Below, in pieces: positions 53,183 through 62,319 of a stretch of DNA of 64,000 nt. The notes under the pieces were generated by a model, which worked only from the letters and a program-made list of their open reading frames with translations, was not told the DNA's origin and ran no database searches. Source of the DNA: Algoriphagus limi (GTDB lineage Bacteria; Bacteroidota; Bacteroidia; Cytophagales; Cyclobacteriaceae); contig NZ_JANWGH010000002.1 of NCBI RefSeq assembly GCF_024919275.1, positions 682,001 to 746,000 on the forward strand, in the 5' to 3' direction. The position numbers and the translations under genes were made by a program. Within the stretch, counting starts at the first letter, position 1. Each line of letters begins with the position of its first letter.

Positions 53183-54721
53183 ATGAAGAATTTTATACCA
53201 GTAGTCACCCTACTTTTCGGAATATTATTTTTTCAAGGATTCATGGCCGTGGAAAGCTATGCAAAGGAGCCTATTGCCATGGAAATGCTCGCTGACCAAG
53301 ATCATCAGGAATCTGGTGAGGCGCATCTTTCTCAAGATGCTTCCCATGGAGAAAATGCAGAAGGGGAGCATGGAGGAGATGAAGCTCATCATTCCCCTCC
53401 AGGTTGGTTGGTCATTCCATTTGTGGCTTTATTGCTGATGATTGCCACAGGACCACTATTCTATGAGCATTTTTGGCATCACAACTATCCCAAGATCGCC
53501 GTAGCCTTAGCCCTGCTCGTGGTTTTGTATTACCTCTTTGTCCTAGATAATGTGCATGGACCAGTTCATGCCCTAGCAGAATATGTGCAGTTTATCGCGC
53601 TTTTGGCTTCCCTCTACATTGCTTCAGGGGGGATTCTGATCGAAATTGACAAAAAAGCAACTCCGCTCGCTAATGTGAGTTTGCTATTAATTGGTGCTTT
53701 GATTTCCAATTTGATCGGTACGACAGGAGCTTCTATGCTTTTAATTCGTCCTTTTATCAGACTGAACAAAGGAAACATCCAAGCCTATCACATTATCTTC
53801 TTCATTTTCATGGTAAGTAATGTGGGTGGTTCTTTGACTCCGATTGGAGATCCACCGCTGTTCCTAGGTTTCTTGAAGGGAATTCCATTCTTCTGGACAT
53901 TGACTCATAACTGGCCAGCTTGGGTATTTGCTTTACTAATACTTGCTGCAGTCTTTTATTTGATTGATCGTAAGTTTGGTAGAGCTGGAGATGATTCCGA
54001 ATTGGAGACAGCAACTTATACCAACAAGTTCTCTTTGATTGGTTCCAAAAATTTTGGTTGGTTATTTATTGTCATCTGTTCTGTATTCCTAGATCCAAAT
54101 GTGATTGAATGGGTTCCAGCAATTGAATATGATGGACAGAAATTTTCCTTCATTCGGGAAATCATCATGCTATCGGTAGCCTTCTTTTCTTACAAGTTTG
54201 CAGATCAAAGAGCTATCAAAGGAAATGAATTCAACTTCGAACCAATTCGGGAAGTTGCCTTTATTTTCATTGGAATCTTTGGTACAATGATGCCAGCATT
54301 GGAGCTGGTTGGAAATTTTGCCAAGTCTCCAGAAGGAGCAGCTTTGATTACTCACAATACGCTGTACTGGGGAACAGGAACCTTGTCAGGTTTCTTAGAT
54401 AATGCACCCACATACCTGAACTTCCTAGCTGCTGCGATGGCATCCAAAGGCGCCTCTATCAACAATATTGAGCAAGTCAGACAGTTTGCCGCTGATGGAT
54501 TCCATGATTCTGCTTTCGAATTGATGGCAATTGCTATTGCATCGGTTTTCTTCGGAGCAATGACCTACATCGGGAATGGTCCAAACTTCATGGTAAAATC
54601 CATCGCTGAGCAAAGTGGAATCAAAATGCCGTCCTTCTTTGGATACATCATCCGATTCTCCTTGCCGATATTGCTTCCCTTGCTATTTATCGTTTGGCTA
54701 GTCTTTTTTGCTTTCGCCTAA
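53183..54721 (+). CDS. NhaD-like sodium:proton antiporter
   Basis: This 512-residue protein has a signal peptide-like N-terminus (residues 1-27) and then a periplasmic segment rich in His, Glu and Asp (about 38-73). About 11-12 membrane segments of the IT superfamily follow, with SNLIGTTGASMLLIRPFIR (about 173-191), GGSLTPIGDPPLFLGFLKG (about 214-232), SGFLDNAPTYLNFLAAAM and AMTYIGNGPNFMVKSIAEQSG, all as in NhaD. It exchanges Na+ for H+ in the inner membrane. Its last 24 bases overlap the convergent tag gene. Confidence 0.93.
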   Translation: MKNFIPVVTLLFGILFFQGFMAVESYAKEPIAMEMLADQDHQESGEAHLSQDASHGENAEGEHGGDEAHHSPPGWLVIPFVALLLMIATGPLFYEHFWHHNYPKIAVALALLVVLYYLFVLDNVHGPVHALAEYVQFIALLASLYIASGGILIEIDKKATPLANVSLLLIGALISNLIGTTGASMLLIRPFIRLNKGNIQAYHIIFFIFMVSNVGGSLTPIGDPPLFLGFLKGIPFFWTLTHNWPAWVFALLILAAVFYLIDRKFGRAGDDSELETATYTNKFSLIGSKNFGWLFIVICSVFLDPNVIEWVPAIEYDGQKFSFIREIIMLSVAFFSYKFADQRAIKGNEFNFEPIREVAFIFIGIFGTMMPALELVGNFAKSPEGAALITHNTLYWGTGTLSGFLDNAPTYLNFLAAAMASKGASINNIEQVRQFAADGFHDSAFELMAIAIASVFFGAMTYIGNGPNFMVKSIAEQSGIKMPSFFGYIIRFSLPILLPLLFIVWLVFFAFA

Positions 54722-55300
54722 TTTCTTGACTGTTTCATATCGGTGACATCCTATCAGATGATCATTCACCAGGCCAGTAGCCTGCATGTGAGCGTAAATG
54801 GTTGTGCTTCCCAAAAATTTGAAGCCTCTCTTTTTTAAATCTTTGGCTAAGCGATCAGATTCTGGACTTGTAGCAGGAGCTTCTTTCATGCTTTGGATTT
54901 GATTTTGGATCGGCTTTCCACCCACAAATCCCCAGATATAGTTGGAAAAAGAACCGAATTCTTCCTGAATTTCCATAAACCGCTTTGCATTATTGATAGC
55001 AGCTCGGATTTTTAAGGCATTTCGAATAATACTAGGTTCCTGCAATAGTTCTTGCACATAGCTTTCAGGAAATTCTGCTACGATTTTGTAGTCTAAATCC
55101 GCAAAAGCCTTTCGATAGCCTTCTCGCTTTTTGAGGATAGTCGCCCAACTCAAACCTGCTTGAGCGCTTTCCAAAACCAAAAATTCAAAGTGTACTCGGT
55201 CGTCATACACCGGCACGCCCCATTCATCATCATGGTATCTCACGTACTCGTCAAACGATAGGCACCAAGGACATCGAGTTAGGGTTTTTTCAGGATTCAT
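54698..55300 (-). CDS. tag: DNA-3-methyladenine glycosylase I
   Basis: Removes 3-methyladenine from alkylated DNA. From the ATG at 55300 the protein has 200 residues, like E. coli Tag; the ATG 23 codons upstream would overlap the divergent alr start. Zinc ligands are present: Cys10 in RCPWC, His in RYHDDEWGVP, and His and Cys in NDHLIGCHRYE. AQAGLSWATILKKREGYRKAF and KKRGFKFLGSTTIYAHMQA are further landmarks. Its 3' end overlaps the antiporter gene by 24 bases on the opposite strand. Confidence 0.96.
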   Translation of the reverse strand: MNPEKTLTRCPWCLSFDEYVRYHDDEWGVPVYDDRVHFEFLVLESAQAGLSWATILKKREGYRKAFADLDYKIVAEFPESYVQELLQEPSIIRNALKIRAAINNAKRFMEIQEEFGSFSNYIWGFVGGKPIQNQIQSMKEAPATSPESDRLAKDLKKRGFKFLGSTTIYAHMQATGLVNDHLIGCHRYETVKKLGESKKD

Positions 55301-55367
55301 AGGGCTCTGTTTTGAATAAAAGTAGAAAAGGTTTGCGATTTCTTCCTGTTTGCCCTTACTTTTTGAC

Positions 55368-56540
55368 ATGCAAAATTTCCCAACGGCTGTCCCAACCTCC
55401 CGACTTGAAATCAGTGCTAAGGCCTATCGGCAAAATATCCGCTATATCCGTTCGGAAATAGGCCCCAAACCAACCATTTCTGCGGTTGTTAAAGGGAATG
55501 CTTACGGCCATGGAATCGCTCAAATGGTTCAATTAGCTGAAAAATCGGGAGTTCGGCATTTTAGCACCTTTAGTTCGGATGAGGCTTGGATGGTGAAAAG
55601 GCATTCTACCAAAAATTCTGAAATCATGATCATGGGAATGCTTTATGAGGAAGAATTGGAGGATTTGATCCGGGCAAATATAAATTTTTATGTTTTTGAT
55701 TTTCAGCGATTGGAAAAGGCCATAGAAGTTTCCAACCGGATCGGAATTCCTGCTAAAATCCATGTGGAATTAGAGACTGGATTTCACCGGACAGGCTTTG
55801 AATGGGAAGATCGAGAAAAGTTGGTGGAGCTGCTGCAAAAGGGAAAAGATCAGGTGATTTTAGAAGGACTTTGTACGCATTATGCAGGAGCTGAAAGCGT
55901 CAGCAATTATGTCCGGGTAAAAAATCAGATTTCTGTTTATTATGACTTCAAAAACTATCTCTCAGAGAATAACCTTTTTTTCAACCGCTATCACACTGCT
56001 TGTTCGGCCGCTACGTTGATTTTTCCTGAAACCATCATGGACATGGTTCGGATTGGAATTGCGGGCTATGGTTTTTGGCCAACTAAAGAGACCTATTTTG
56101 CCAAGCTGAAAGACCTTCCCAAAAACAATAAAAATCCATTGAAGCGATTAATTACTTGGAAAAGCCAGGTAATGAGTTTGAAAAAAGTGGAAATGGGAGA
56201 ATTTGTGGGTTATGGCAATAGCTTCATGGCCTTAAAGGATATGATGCTGGCCATTGTTCCGGTGGGCTATGGTCATGGCTATAGTCGGCTTTTAAGCAAT
56301 TCTGGCCAAGTTTTGATTGGTGGGAAATATTGCCAAGTTGTGGGAACAGTTACCATGAACGCCATTGCTGTGGATATTTCTAGCCTGAAAAAGGGCCAAG
56401 TTGGAGATGAGGTAGTGATGATCGGTAAGCAGGGAAGACAGGAAATAACAGTAGCCAGTTTCTCTGAATCGACCCAACAAGTCAACTACGAATTACTAAC
56501 GCGACTACCACGGGATATTCCCCGCAAGATCATCGATTGA
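55368..56540 (+). CDS. alr: Alanine racemase
   Basis: PLP enzyme making D-alanine for peptidoglycan. From the ATG at 55368 it has 390 residues. The PLP lysine lies in AVVKGNAYGHG (near residue 45), the conserved HVELETGFHRTGF segment follows, and the catalytic tyrosine region VPVGYGHGYSRLLSN is complete; GTVTMNAIAVDIS is also typical. The start sits 67 bases from the divergent tag start. Confidence 0.97.
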   Translation: MQNFPTAVPTSRLEISAKAYRQNIRYIRSEIGPKPTISAVVKGNAYGHGIAQMVQLAEKSGVRHFSTFSSDEAWMVKRHSTKNSEIMIMGMLYEEELEDLIRANINFYVFDFQRLEKAIEVSNRIGIPAKIHVELETGFHRTGFEWEDREKLVELLQKGKDQVILEGLCTHYAGAESVSNYVRVKNQISVYYDFKNYLSENNLFFNRYHTACSAATLIFPETIMDMVRIGIAGYGFWPTKETYFAKLKDLPKNNKNPLKRLITWKSQVMSLKKVEMGEFVGYGNSFMALKDMMLAIVPVGYGHGYSRLLSNSGQVLIGGKYCQVVGTVTMNAIAVDISSLKKGQVGDEVVMIGKQGRQEITVASFSESTQQVNYELLTRLPRDIPRKIID

Positions 56541-56545
56541 TACCA

Positions 56546-57283
56546 TTAGGAGTTCCAAATTTTCCAGGCAGCTTCTGCTTGTCTTTCCAGCATTTCCAAC
56601 CCGTTTTTGGCTTTTCCTCCTCGGTCTAGGCAAGCTTGCATGAGTTTGGTAATACTTGGATTATACACCAAATCATAAACAAGGTTTTTGGAGCTTAGCC
56701 TGTCAATAGGGATATCAGGCATGGCATCCGTTTTTGGGAAAGTACCCAAAGGGGTGCAATTAATGATAAGGGGATTTTGTGCCAAAAGATCAGGTTCTTT
56801 CTTCAAGTCTTCATAGGAAATAGAGTCTGAAGAAGCTGATCTGGAAACGAAATGAAAGGGTATTTCTAAATCCTCTAGGGCCTTCTTAACAGCTTTTGAT
56901 GCTCCCCCAGTTCCTAAAATCAAGGCTCCTGAAGGTTTTTCTTCCAGCCATTCTTCTAATGATTCCTTGAAGCCAATGTAATCCGTATTGTAGCCTTTCA
57001 GCTTTCCTTTTTTGATTTGGATGCAATTGACAGCACCGATCGCTTCGCAGGCGGGGTCTAATTCATCGAGCATAGGAATCACGGCTTGCTTATGAGGAAT
57101 GGTGACTGAAAGACCTTCCAATTCTGGGTTTTTCTTTAAAATTTCTGGTAGTTGTTCTGCCTGCTCGATTTCATACATGTCGAAACTACAATCCGGAATC
57201 TTTTCCTTTTCGAATTTTTCTGTGAAATACTTTTTGGAAAAAGAATGTCCCAGAGGGAAGCCGATCAAACCAAACTTTCTCAT
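56546..57283 (-). CDS. aroE: Shikimate dehydrogenase
   Basis: Reduces 3-dehydroshikimate with NADPH in aromatic amino acid synthesis. The 245-residue protein is short for AroE but complete: LIGFPLGHSFSKKYF (substrate site), SVTIPHKQAVIPMLDE with the catalytic Lys, AVNCIQIKKGKLKGYNTDYIG, the Rossmann motif LILGTGGASKAVKKAL and NCTPLGTFP. Its start overlaps the DUF368 stop by 4 bases, so both are coupled. The convergent alr stop is 5 bases away. Confidence 0.96.
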   Translation of the reverse strand: MRKFGLIGFPLGHSFSKKYFTEKFEKEKIPDCSFDMYEIEQAEQLPEILKKNPELEGLSVTIPHKQAVIPMLDELDPACEAIGAVNCIQIKKGKLKGYNTDYIGFKESLEEWLEEKPSGALILGTGGASKAVKKALEDLEIPFHFVSRSASSDSISYEDLKKEPDLLAQNPLIINCTPLGTFPKTDAMPDIPIDRLSSKNLVYDLVYNPSITKLMQACLDRGGKAKNGLEMLERQAEAAWKIWNS

Positions 57284-58215
57284 GATTTCTTCCAGATAGC
57301 TGCCAAGTAATCAATCCCAAATACCAAGATGATTCCACCTAGGAATCCAGCAATCGCCAAGCTCAAATTCGGTTCTTGTCCCACTCGATCAAGATATTCA
57401 GCTGGCCAAAGGTTTTCGGTCAAGAATGGTTTTTCCTCTCCTGAGGAAGAAATGCGGTATTGAGTCACCATTTTCCAAGGCCAAAGTTTGTTGATAGAGC
57501 CTAGCATAAAGCCGGAAAGCAATCCAATGGTAGTGGAGTAAAACTTCCGAAGCAACCAAGAAATCAGACGGCTAAAAGATAAAATCCCAACAAGGCAACC
57601 CATCGCAAAAACAGCAAGGGTTAAAAAGTCCCGCTCAGAGACAGCATCTAGGATATTTTCATATTTCCCTAAAATCAGAAGAATAAAACTTCCACTGATT
57701 CCCGGAAGAATCATGGCACAGATAGCAATAGCACCAGCTACAAAAGTAAACCAGATTGCATCTGGGGAACTAGTAGGAGGGAGTTCAGTTACCCACCATG
57801 CGAGAATAGTTCCGATTAAAAGTGCCAGTACAATTCCCAGATGCCATCGCTTGATTTCTTTCAGGATGATAAAAGCACTAACCAATATCAATCCGCAGAA
57901 AAAGGACCAAAGGGGAATGGGATGCTCATCCATTAAGTATGTGATTAGCTTGGAAAGGGTGAAAATTGAGGTGAGAATCCCCAAAAGCAAGCTAAGAAGG
58001 AAAGTTCCGTTGACGGATTTATAGAATTTTTTCAGTTCCCATTTGAGTAGTAGGGAAAGATTTTCTCTATTGAAAGAATTGATGCTGTCGAGCAATCGCT
58101 GATAAATCCCTGTGATTAGAGCAATGGACCCACCGGATACTCCTGGGACGATGTCCGCCGCTCCCATGGCCATTCCTTTTAAATAGGTAAGCAAATATTT
58201 TCTAAGAGTTCGCAT
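57280..58215 (-). CDS. DUF368 family membrane protein (polyprenyl-phosphate translocase type)
   Basis: This 311-residue protein has eight to nine membrane segments and the DUF368 signature MAMGAADIVPGVSGGSIALITGIY near residues 17-40, repeated as AICAMILPGISGSFILLILGKYE near 166-188. DUF368 proteins, recently called PopT, recycle undecaprenyl phosphate across the inner membrane. It overlaps aroE by 4 bases. The intrinsic terminator of the upstream comA-like gene ends directly at its start codon, so its expression may depend on read-through or on a promoter inside the upstream gene. Confidence 0.93.
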   Translation of the reverse strand: MRTLRKYLLTYLKGMAMGAADIVPGVSGGSIALITGIYQRLLDSINSFNRENLSLLLKWELKKFYKSVNGTFLLSLLLGILTSIFTLSKLITYLMDEHPIPLWSFFCGLILVSAFIILKEIKRWHLGIVLALLIGTILAWWVTELPPTSSPDAIWFTFVAGAIAICAMILPGISGSFILLILGKYENILDAVSERDFLTLAVFAMGCLVGILSFSRLISWLLRKFYSTTIGLLSGFMLGSINKLWPWKMVTQYRISSSGEEKPFLTENLWPAEYLDRVGQEPNLSLAIAGFLGGIILVFGIDYLAAIWKKS

Positions 58216-58252
58216 AGAAAAATAAAGGCTGACCGATTTGATCGACCAGCCT
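58216..58252 (-). terminator. Terminator after the comA-like gene, abutting the DUF368 start codon
   Basis: Arms 58241-58252 and 58226-58237 form a 12-bp stem with two G-T pairs and a three-base loop, followed on the minus strand by TTTATTTTT. The T-tract ends next to the DUF368 ATG (58213-58215). Confidence 0.88.
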
Positions 58253-58270
58253 ATTCTTTATTGAGAATGA

Positions 58271-59041
58271 TTAAAGTTTGATTTCTCCCAGGAAATGGTC
58301 AAATGTATCTCCTCTCAATCCTAGGCGAATTGTTTCCAAAGGAATCACTTCAGAAGGGCTGATATTACCCAAGTTGACATTAGCGCCTAGGAGTTTGATA
58401 AACCAAACCTGCTGGGATTTAATAGGAGCTTCCCAGATGATTTTTTCTTCAGGAATTTGAGTTAGGATCTCCTCAACCAATCCTTGCCGAACTTCCCCTG
58501 AATCACGGAACAAACCTACATTTCCTCCTTCACGAGCTTCTCCGATCACCTTCCAAGCACCTGCATCCAATTCGGTCTGCATTTGCTCGATCCATTTGTA
58601 AGGAGGGATGATTTTCGCAGCATCCTTAGAACCTACTTCAGAAAGAACCGTCACCTGTTTGGAAAGTGTAGAAATGTACTCACACTTTTTATCATGGTTA
58701 AGGGAGATGGATCCGTCAGAAACTTCACAATGCTCGAGGTTGTATTTATCCAAAACCCTTCGGTAATCCTCAAATTGATCCCGAACGATAAAAGCCTCAA
58801 AGAGGGTTCCACCGAAATAAACAGGAACTCCTGCATCGCGATATATCTGGATTTTTTCTTTAAGATTTTTGGTCACGTAGGAGGTCGCCCAACCTAACTT
58901 GACGATATCTACATAATCTGAGCAGCAACTCATAAAATCCTCAACTGCTCGCAGGCTAAGACCTTTGTCCATGGCCATAGTAAATCCCGATACACGTGGC
59001 TTTTCAGTCCGTACCGGAAGATTCTTTAGCACATAATTCAT
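58271..59041 (-). CDS. Phosphosulfolactate synthase family protein (ComA-like)
   Basis: This 256-residue protein matches ComA, which joins sulfite to phosphoenolpyruvate to give phosphosulfolactate. Landmarks are KPRVSGFTMAMDKGLSL, DIVKLGWATSY, PVYFGGTLFEAFIVRDQ, EVSDGSISLNHDKKCEYI and VIGEAREGGNVGLFRDSG. The family makes coenzyme M in archaea and sulfolactate in Bacillus spores. In gliding Bacteroidota such genes may feed sulfonate for sulfonolipids; that is inference. It ends in a strong terminator and is 20 bases behind the TPR gene. Confidence 0.92.
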   Translation of the reverse strand: MNYVLKNLPVRTEKPRVSGFTMAMDKGLSLRAVEDFMSCCSDYVDIVKLGWATSYVTKNLKEKIQIYRDAGVPVYFGGTLFEAFIVRDQFEDYRRVLDKYNLEHCEVSDGSISLNHDKKCEYISTLSKQVTVLSEVGSKDAAKIIPPYKWIEQMQTELDAGAWKVIGEAREGGNVGLFRDSGEVRQGLVEEILTQIPEEKIIWEAPIKSQQVWFIKLLGANVNLGNISPSEVIPLETIRLGLRGDTFDHFLGEIKL

Positions 59042-59061
59042 TGATTGAAAGTTTAAAATGA

Positions 59062-60474
59062 TTAGCTAGGGTTGTCTTCTTTATACTGGGCAATGAGTTT
59101 GTAGATGGCCTTTTGTTGCTTGAGTTCAGGCATTAATTCATACAAAATCGTATGCCGGTCAAAGTCCAAAGTTAAAGCATTTTCCAAATATGAAAACGCT
59201 TCTTTGTATTTACCCATTTTAATCAGATAAACGACCAAGCGATAATACAATTCAGCTGATTCCGGAAGTTCCTCGATTCCCTCTCGAATAACATCGATAG
59301 CTTCCTCAAATCGGTTTTGGTCAAAATAGATAACGGATAGATTAACATAGGTCTCCATTATCCCCGGTTCGAGGTTGATGGCTTCTTCGTAGGCCTCTGA
59401 ACTTGCCTGAAGATTTCCCAAGTTAAATTCGGCATCAGCCAGGCCCACCCAATAATTCGGGTTTTCTTTACTGAGGTTGAGAGCTTTTTTGAAATAGTGA
59501 ATTGCTTCAAAAAACTTTTCCTTTTTCAGCATGCACATTCCCAATCCAAACCAGGCATCATCGTATTCTTCATCCAGTTTGGCTGACTTTTTAAAATACT
59601 TGAATGCCTCGTCGATTTGCCCCAACTTTTCATATGCAGCACCCAAATAGCAGCAATTTTCTGCATTGGCACCTTCGCAATTGATGGTATTTTGGTAAGC
59701 TTCACGGGCTTGTTCATACTGTCCCGTGTTCATTAGGGCATTTCCCAAATTGAAATAAGCAGATGCAAATGCGTCGTCTATTAGAAGGGCGTAATCATAG
59801 GCTTTGATAGCTTCTTCAAATCTTCCAAGTCTATTGTAAACGACTCCCAGATTGTACCAAGCTCCTGCTGAATAGGGATCTTGATCGATGAATTCCTGAT
59901 AAAAGTGAAGAATTTCATCAAAAGATCCTTCCTCTTCGGTAATCATCGCCAACTGAAAAAGGGCATCCTCATGATTGATGCGGATTTTTACAGCTTCTTT
60001 GAAATAGTCGCTTGCCTTTTTGTTGTCGCCTTTGGCACGGTAGAGATTGCCTAAGGAATAAAAAACTTCCGCCTTGTCCTCTGCAAGTGGAAGAAATCGC
60101 TCCAATAGATCAATTCCTTCTTGAGGATTCCCGGCAATAATATGGGCATTCGCCAAGGCTAGAACAACCTCTTCATTATTCGGGGAAATGTTATTGATGT
60201 TTTCCAAGAGCGAAAGCCCTTCCTCAACTTCATCCATAAAGATGAGACTTTGGGCTTTGAGCAGCTTGATTTCCATCGAGAAAGGGAATTTTTCCAATGC
60301 AAATTCGGAAGCTTTGAGAGCTTTCATGAATCGCTGTTGGTCAAAATAAAACCGGATGATGTCTTCCAGTTCTTCCTCGTCAAAATATAGGTCCAGGTTT
60401 GATTTTAGGGATTTTTCAAAGCGTTCGACAAGTTTTCTGTCGTTTTCCCAATCATGATCGTGATCTCCGGTCAT
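59062..60474 (-). CDS. Cytoplasmic TPR repeat protein
   Basis: This 470-residue protein lacks a signal peptide and consists almost entirely of tandem 34-residue TPR units, about 12 of them; clear ones are AWYNLGVVYNRLGRFEEAIK, AYFNLGNALMNTGQYEQARE and PNYWVGLADAEFNLGNLQAS. It is acidic overall. TPR arrays bind partner proteins; none can be named. It is conserved next to ComA- and epimerase-type genes in related genomes only in my recollection. Confidence 0.88.
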   Translation of the reverse strand: MTGDHDHDWENDRKLVERFEKSLKSNLDLYFDEEELEDIIRFYFDQQRFMKALKASEFALEKFPFSMEIKLLKAQSLIFMDEVEEGLSLLENINNISPNNEEVVLALANAHIIAGNPQEGIDLLERFLPLAEDKAEVFYSLGNLYRAKGDNKKASDYFKEAVKIRINHEDALFQLAMITEEEGSFDEILHFYQEFIDQDPYSAGAWYNLGVVYNRLGRFEEAIKAYDYALLIDDAFASAYFNLGNALMNTGQYEQAREAYQNTINCEGANAENCCYLGAAYEKLGQIDEAFKYFKKSAKLDEEYDDAWFGLGMCMLKKEKFFEAIHYFKKALNLSKENPNYWVGLADAEFNLGNLQASSEAYEEAINLEPGIMETYVNLSVIYFDQNRFEEAIDVIREGIEELPESAELYYRLVVYLIKMGKYKEAFSYLENALTLDFDRHTILYELMPELKQQKAIYKLIAQYKEDNPS

Positions 60475-60585
60475 TCGTATCGCATAAGGTTTTTATAAGT
60501 TACCAAAATAATTGGTCACTCAATACACTGAATTGTGAATTTTTTTGGTCAAAAATTTAGGCTATTGAGGGCAGTGATGGATAAC

Positions 60586-60615
60586 GGCCAAATCCGAAAA
60601 TAAGTTTATTTGGCC
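60586..60615. repeat. Perfect 8-bp inverted repeat at the end of the epimerase gene
   Basis: GGCCAAAT (60586-60593) and ATTTGGCC (60608-60615) are complementary, and the second arm includes the last codons and stop of the epimerase gene at 60606. No T-run follows on the minus strand, so termination is uncertain. Confidence 0.45.
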
Positions 60616-61559
60616 CAGTTAAATGTTTCTAAGAGTGGCCTGAATTCATAATCCAGTACTTTTTTGACTTTGCTGTTGTCAAAATTCACCTTTGATTGCG
60701 AAATCCGAGCAGTGCTTCGGTTTAATGGAATTTTGGATGCCCCCATCCATCGAGCAATTCCTGAATACCACACGGCTAGATTTAGTAGGAAAGGAGTAAC
60801 AGGCTTTTGTGGCCCTTTTTTTCCAAAAGATGTAGCCATTTGGTTGAAAAATTCTTTGTAGGAAATACTCTCGGAATTCAGGATAAATCGCTCACCCCAA
60901 GCTTCTTTTTCAACTACCAGGCGAGTGACTTTTGCAGCATCCCGTGCATCGATATAATTAACGTCTCCTTTTGGATAATAGCTTTTTTCCTCCAAAACAT
61001 AACTGTAAATCGAGGTACTGCTCCGATCATCGGAGATTTTGCCGAGAATAATGGACGGATTGACTACAATGACATCCAATCCTTCCTGTTCTCCTCGCCA
61101 AACTTCCAATTCACCCTCGTACTTTGAGCGGGCATAGTCTGTGAGGAGAGGAGATTCCGTCCATTTGAATTTTTCATCGATATTGGTGATCTCTGTAGAC
61201 CTTCCAATGGCAGCTACCGATGAAACATGGATCAGCTTTTTGACTCCTTTTTCCAACATGGCATTCACCAAGTTTCGAGTGCCTTTGACATTGGTTTTAT
61301 AAAGTAGATCCGAATCAGAAGGAGAAAAAGAAACCAATCCAGCAGCATGAATCACCAAATCCACATCTTCTAAGGCCGATTCCAGTTGGGAAGGATCTCT
61401 CAAATCCGCTTCTCTCCAGGTAATATCCAAGTTCTTCTCATCCAAAAGTCTGGTGGAGGAATTGGCCCTTCGGATACCAAAGATTTTCCCTAGCGTAGCG
61501 AATTCAGCAGCTAAGTAACTTCCAAAAAGACCTGTAATTCCGGTGATCAGAATGTTCAT
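60606..61559 (-). CDS. NAD-dependent epimerase/dehydratase family protein (extended SDR)
   Basis: This 317-residue protein has the extended SDR pattern: ILITGITGLFGSYLA at the N-terminus (GxxGxxG), VDLVIHAAGLVSFSPSD, LIHVSSVAAIGRS, the catalytic YARSKYEGE (Tyr and Lys, about 141-149) and VVNPSIILG. It resembles dihydroflavonol-4-reductase-like and nucleotide-sugar or sterol-type reductases; the substrate is unknown. It lies 10 bases behind the CpsB-like gene, suggesting an operon with it and rfbC. Confidence 0.9.
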   Translation of the reverse strand: MNILITGITGLFGSYLAAEFATLGKIFGIRRANSSTRLLDEKNLDITWREADLRDPSQLESALEDVDLVIHAAGLVSFSPSDSDLLYKTNVKGTRNLVNAMLEKGVKKLIHVSSVAAIGRSTEITNIDEKFKWTESPLLTDYARSKYEGELEVWRGEQEGLDVIVVNPSIILGKISDDRSSTSIYSYVLEEKSYYPKGDVNYIDARDAAKVTRLVVEKEAWGERFILNSESISYKEFFNQMATSFGKKGPQKPVTPFLLNLAVWYSGIARWMGASKIPLNRSTARISQSKVNFDNSKVKKVLDYEFRPLLETFNWAK

Positions 61560-61569
61560 GGAGAAATGA

Positions 61570-62316
61570 TCAAAGTGTGGTGTTTAGCCAATCCATTTCC
61601 TTGATTTTAGGATAAAATTTGGCAGCCGATAGAGTCTTGAGCATTTCCAAGTAGCGGGCATTGTGGCAATCAGAACCCAAAAACCTGACATTCCCCGTAT
61701 CGATCAGATATTCTGCAAAATCCTTGACTGGCTTAGAATAAAACCCAGTTAGGGACAGCATGTTTACCTGAAGTAAAATTCCTCGATCCAGGATTTCCTG
61801 TTGAAGGTTTTTATCCGCTAATAAATATTGATAGCGCTCGGGGTGTGCAAAAACCGGTTTGTAGCCGGCCATTTCCAGTTGAAAAAATGATTCCAGCAAC
61901 ATCTGAGGCTTATTGATAAAGCCTGTTTCTACTAGAATATAATTGTCTCCAAATGTCAGTAGTGTTTCTCCAGATTTAACTTTTTCCAGGAAAATTTCAT
62001 CCAGATAATATTCAGCAGCAGCCTCGATTTCGATGGAGATTCCTTCTTGACTAACAGCCTTGCGAAGATCTTCAAGCCCCATCTGAATGATTTCGGGAGT
62101 ATTCCGATAGTATTCGGACATGACGTGCGGAGTGGTCACCAGTTTTTTAAGACCCAGTTCCGACATTTCCCGAATCAGCGAGATAGATTCCTCCATTGTT
62201 TTGGATCCATCATCTATTCCAGGAATCAGGTGGGAATGCATATCTGCTTTCAACCAACTTAGGTCCAGGTCTTCAACTTCTACAGGTTTTCGCTTGAAAA
62301 TATCGAGTAGTCCCAC
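61570..62316 (-). CDS. CpsB/YwqE-like tyrosine-protein phosphatase (PHP family)
   Basis: This 248-residue protein has PHP-type metal motifs: KADMHSHLIPGIDDGSKTME (about 24-43), LVTTPHVMSEYY, EAAAEYYLDE, FAHPERYQYL and FLGSDCHNARY. Such enzymes dephosphorylate bacterial tyrosine kinases that control polysaccharide export. The start is GTG at 62316, three bases after the rfbC stop. It probably belongs to a surface polysaccharide locus whose remainder is not in this window. Confidence 0.93.
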   Translation of the reverse strand: MGLLDIFKRKPVEVEDLDLSWLKADMHSHLIPGIDDGSKTMEESISLIREMSELGLKKLVTTPHVMSEYYRNTPEIIQMGLEDLRKAVSQEGISIEIEAAAEYYLDEIFLEKVKSGETLLTFGDNYILVETGFINKPQMLLESFFQLEMAGYKPVFAHPERYQYLLADKNLQQEILDRGILLQVNMLSLTGFYSKPVKDFAEYLIDTGNVRFLGSDCHNARYLEMLKTLSAAKFYPKIKEMDWLNTTL

Positions 62317-62319
62317 GAC

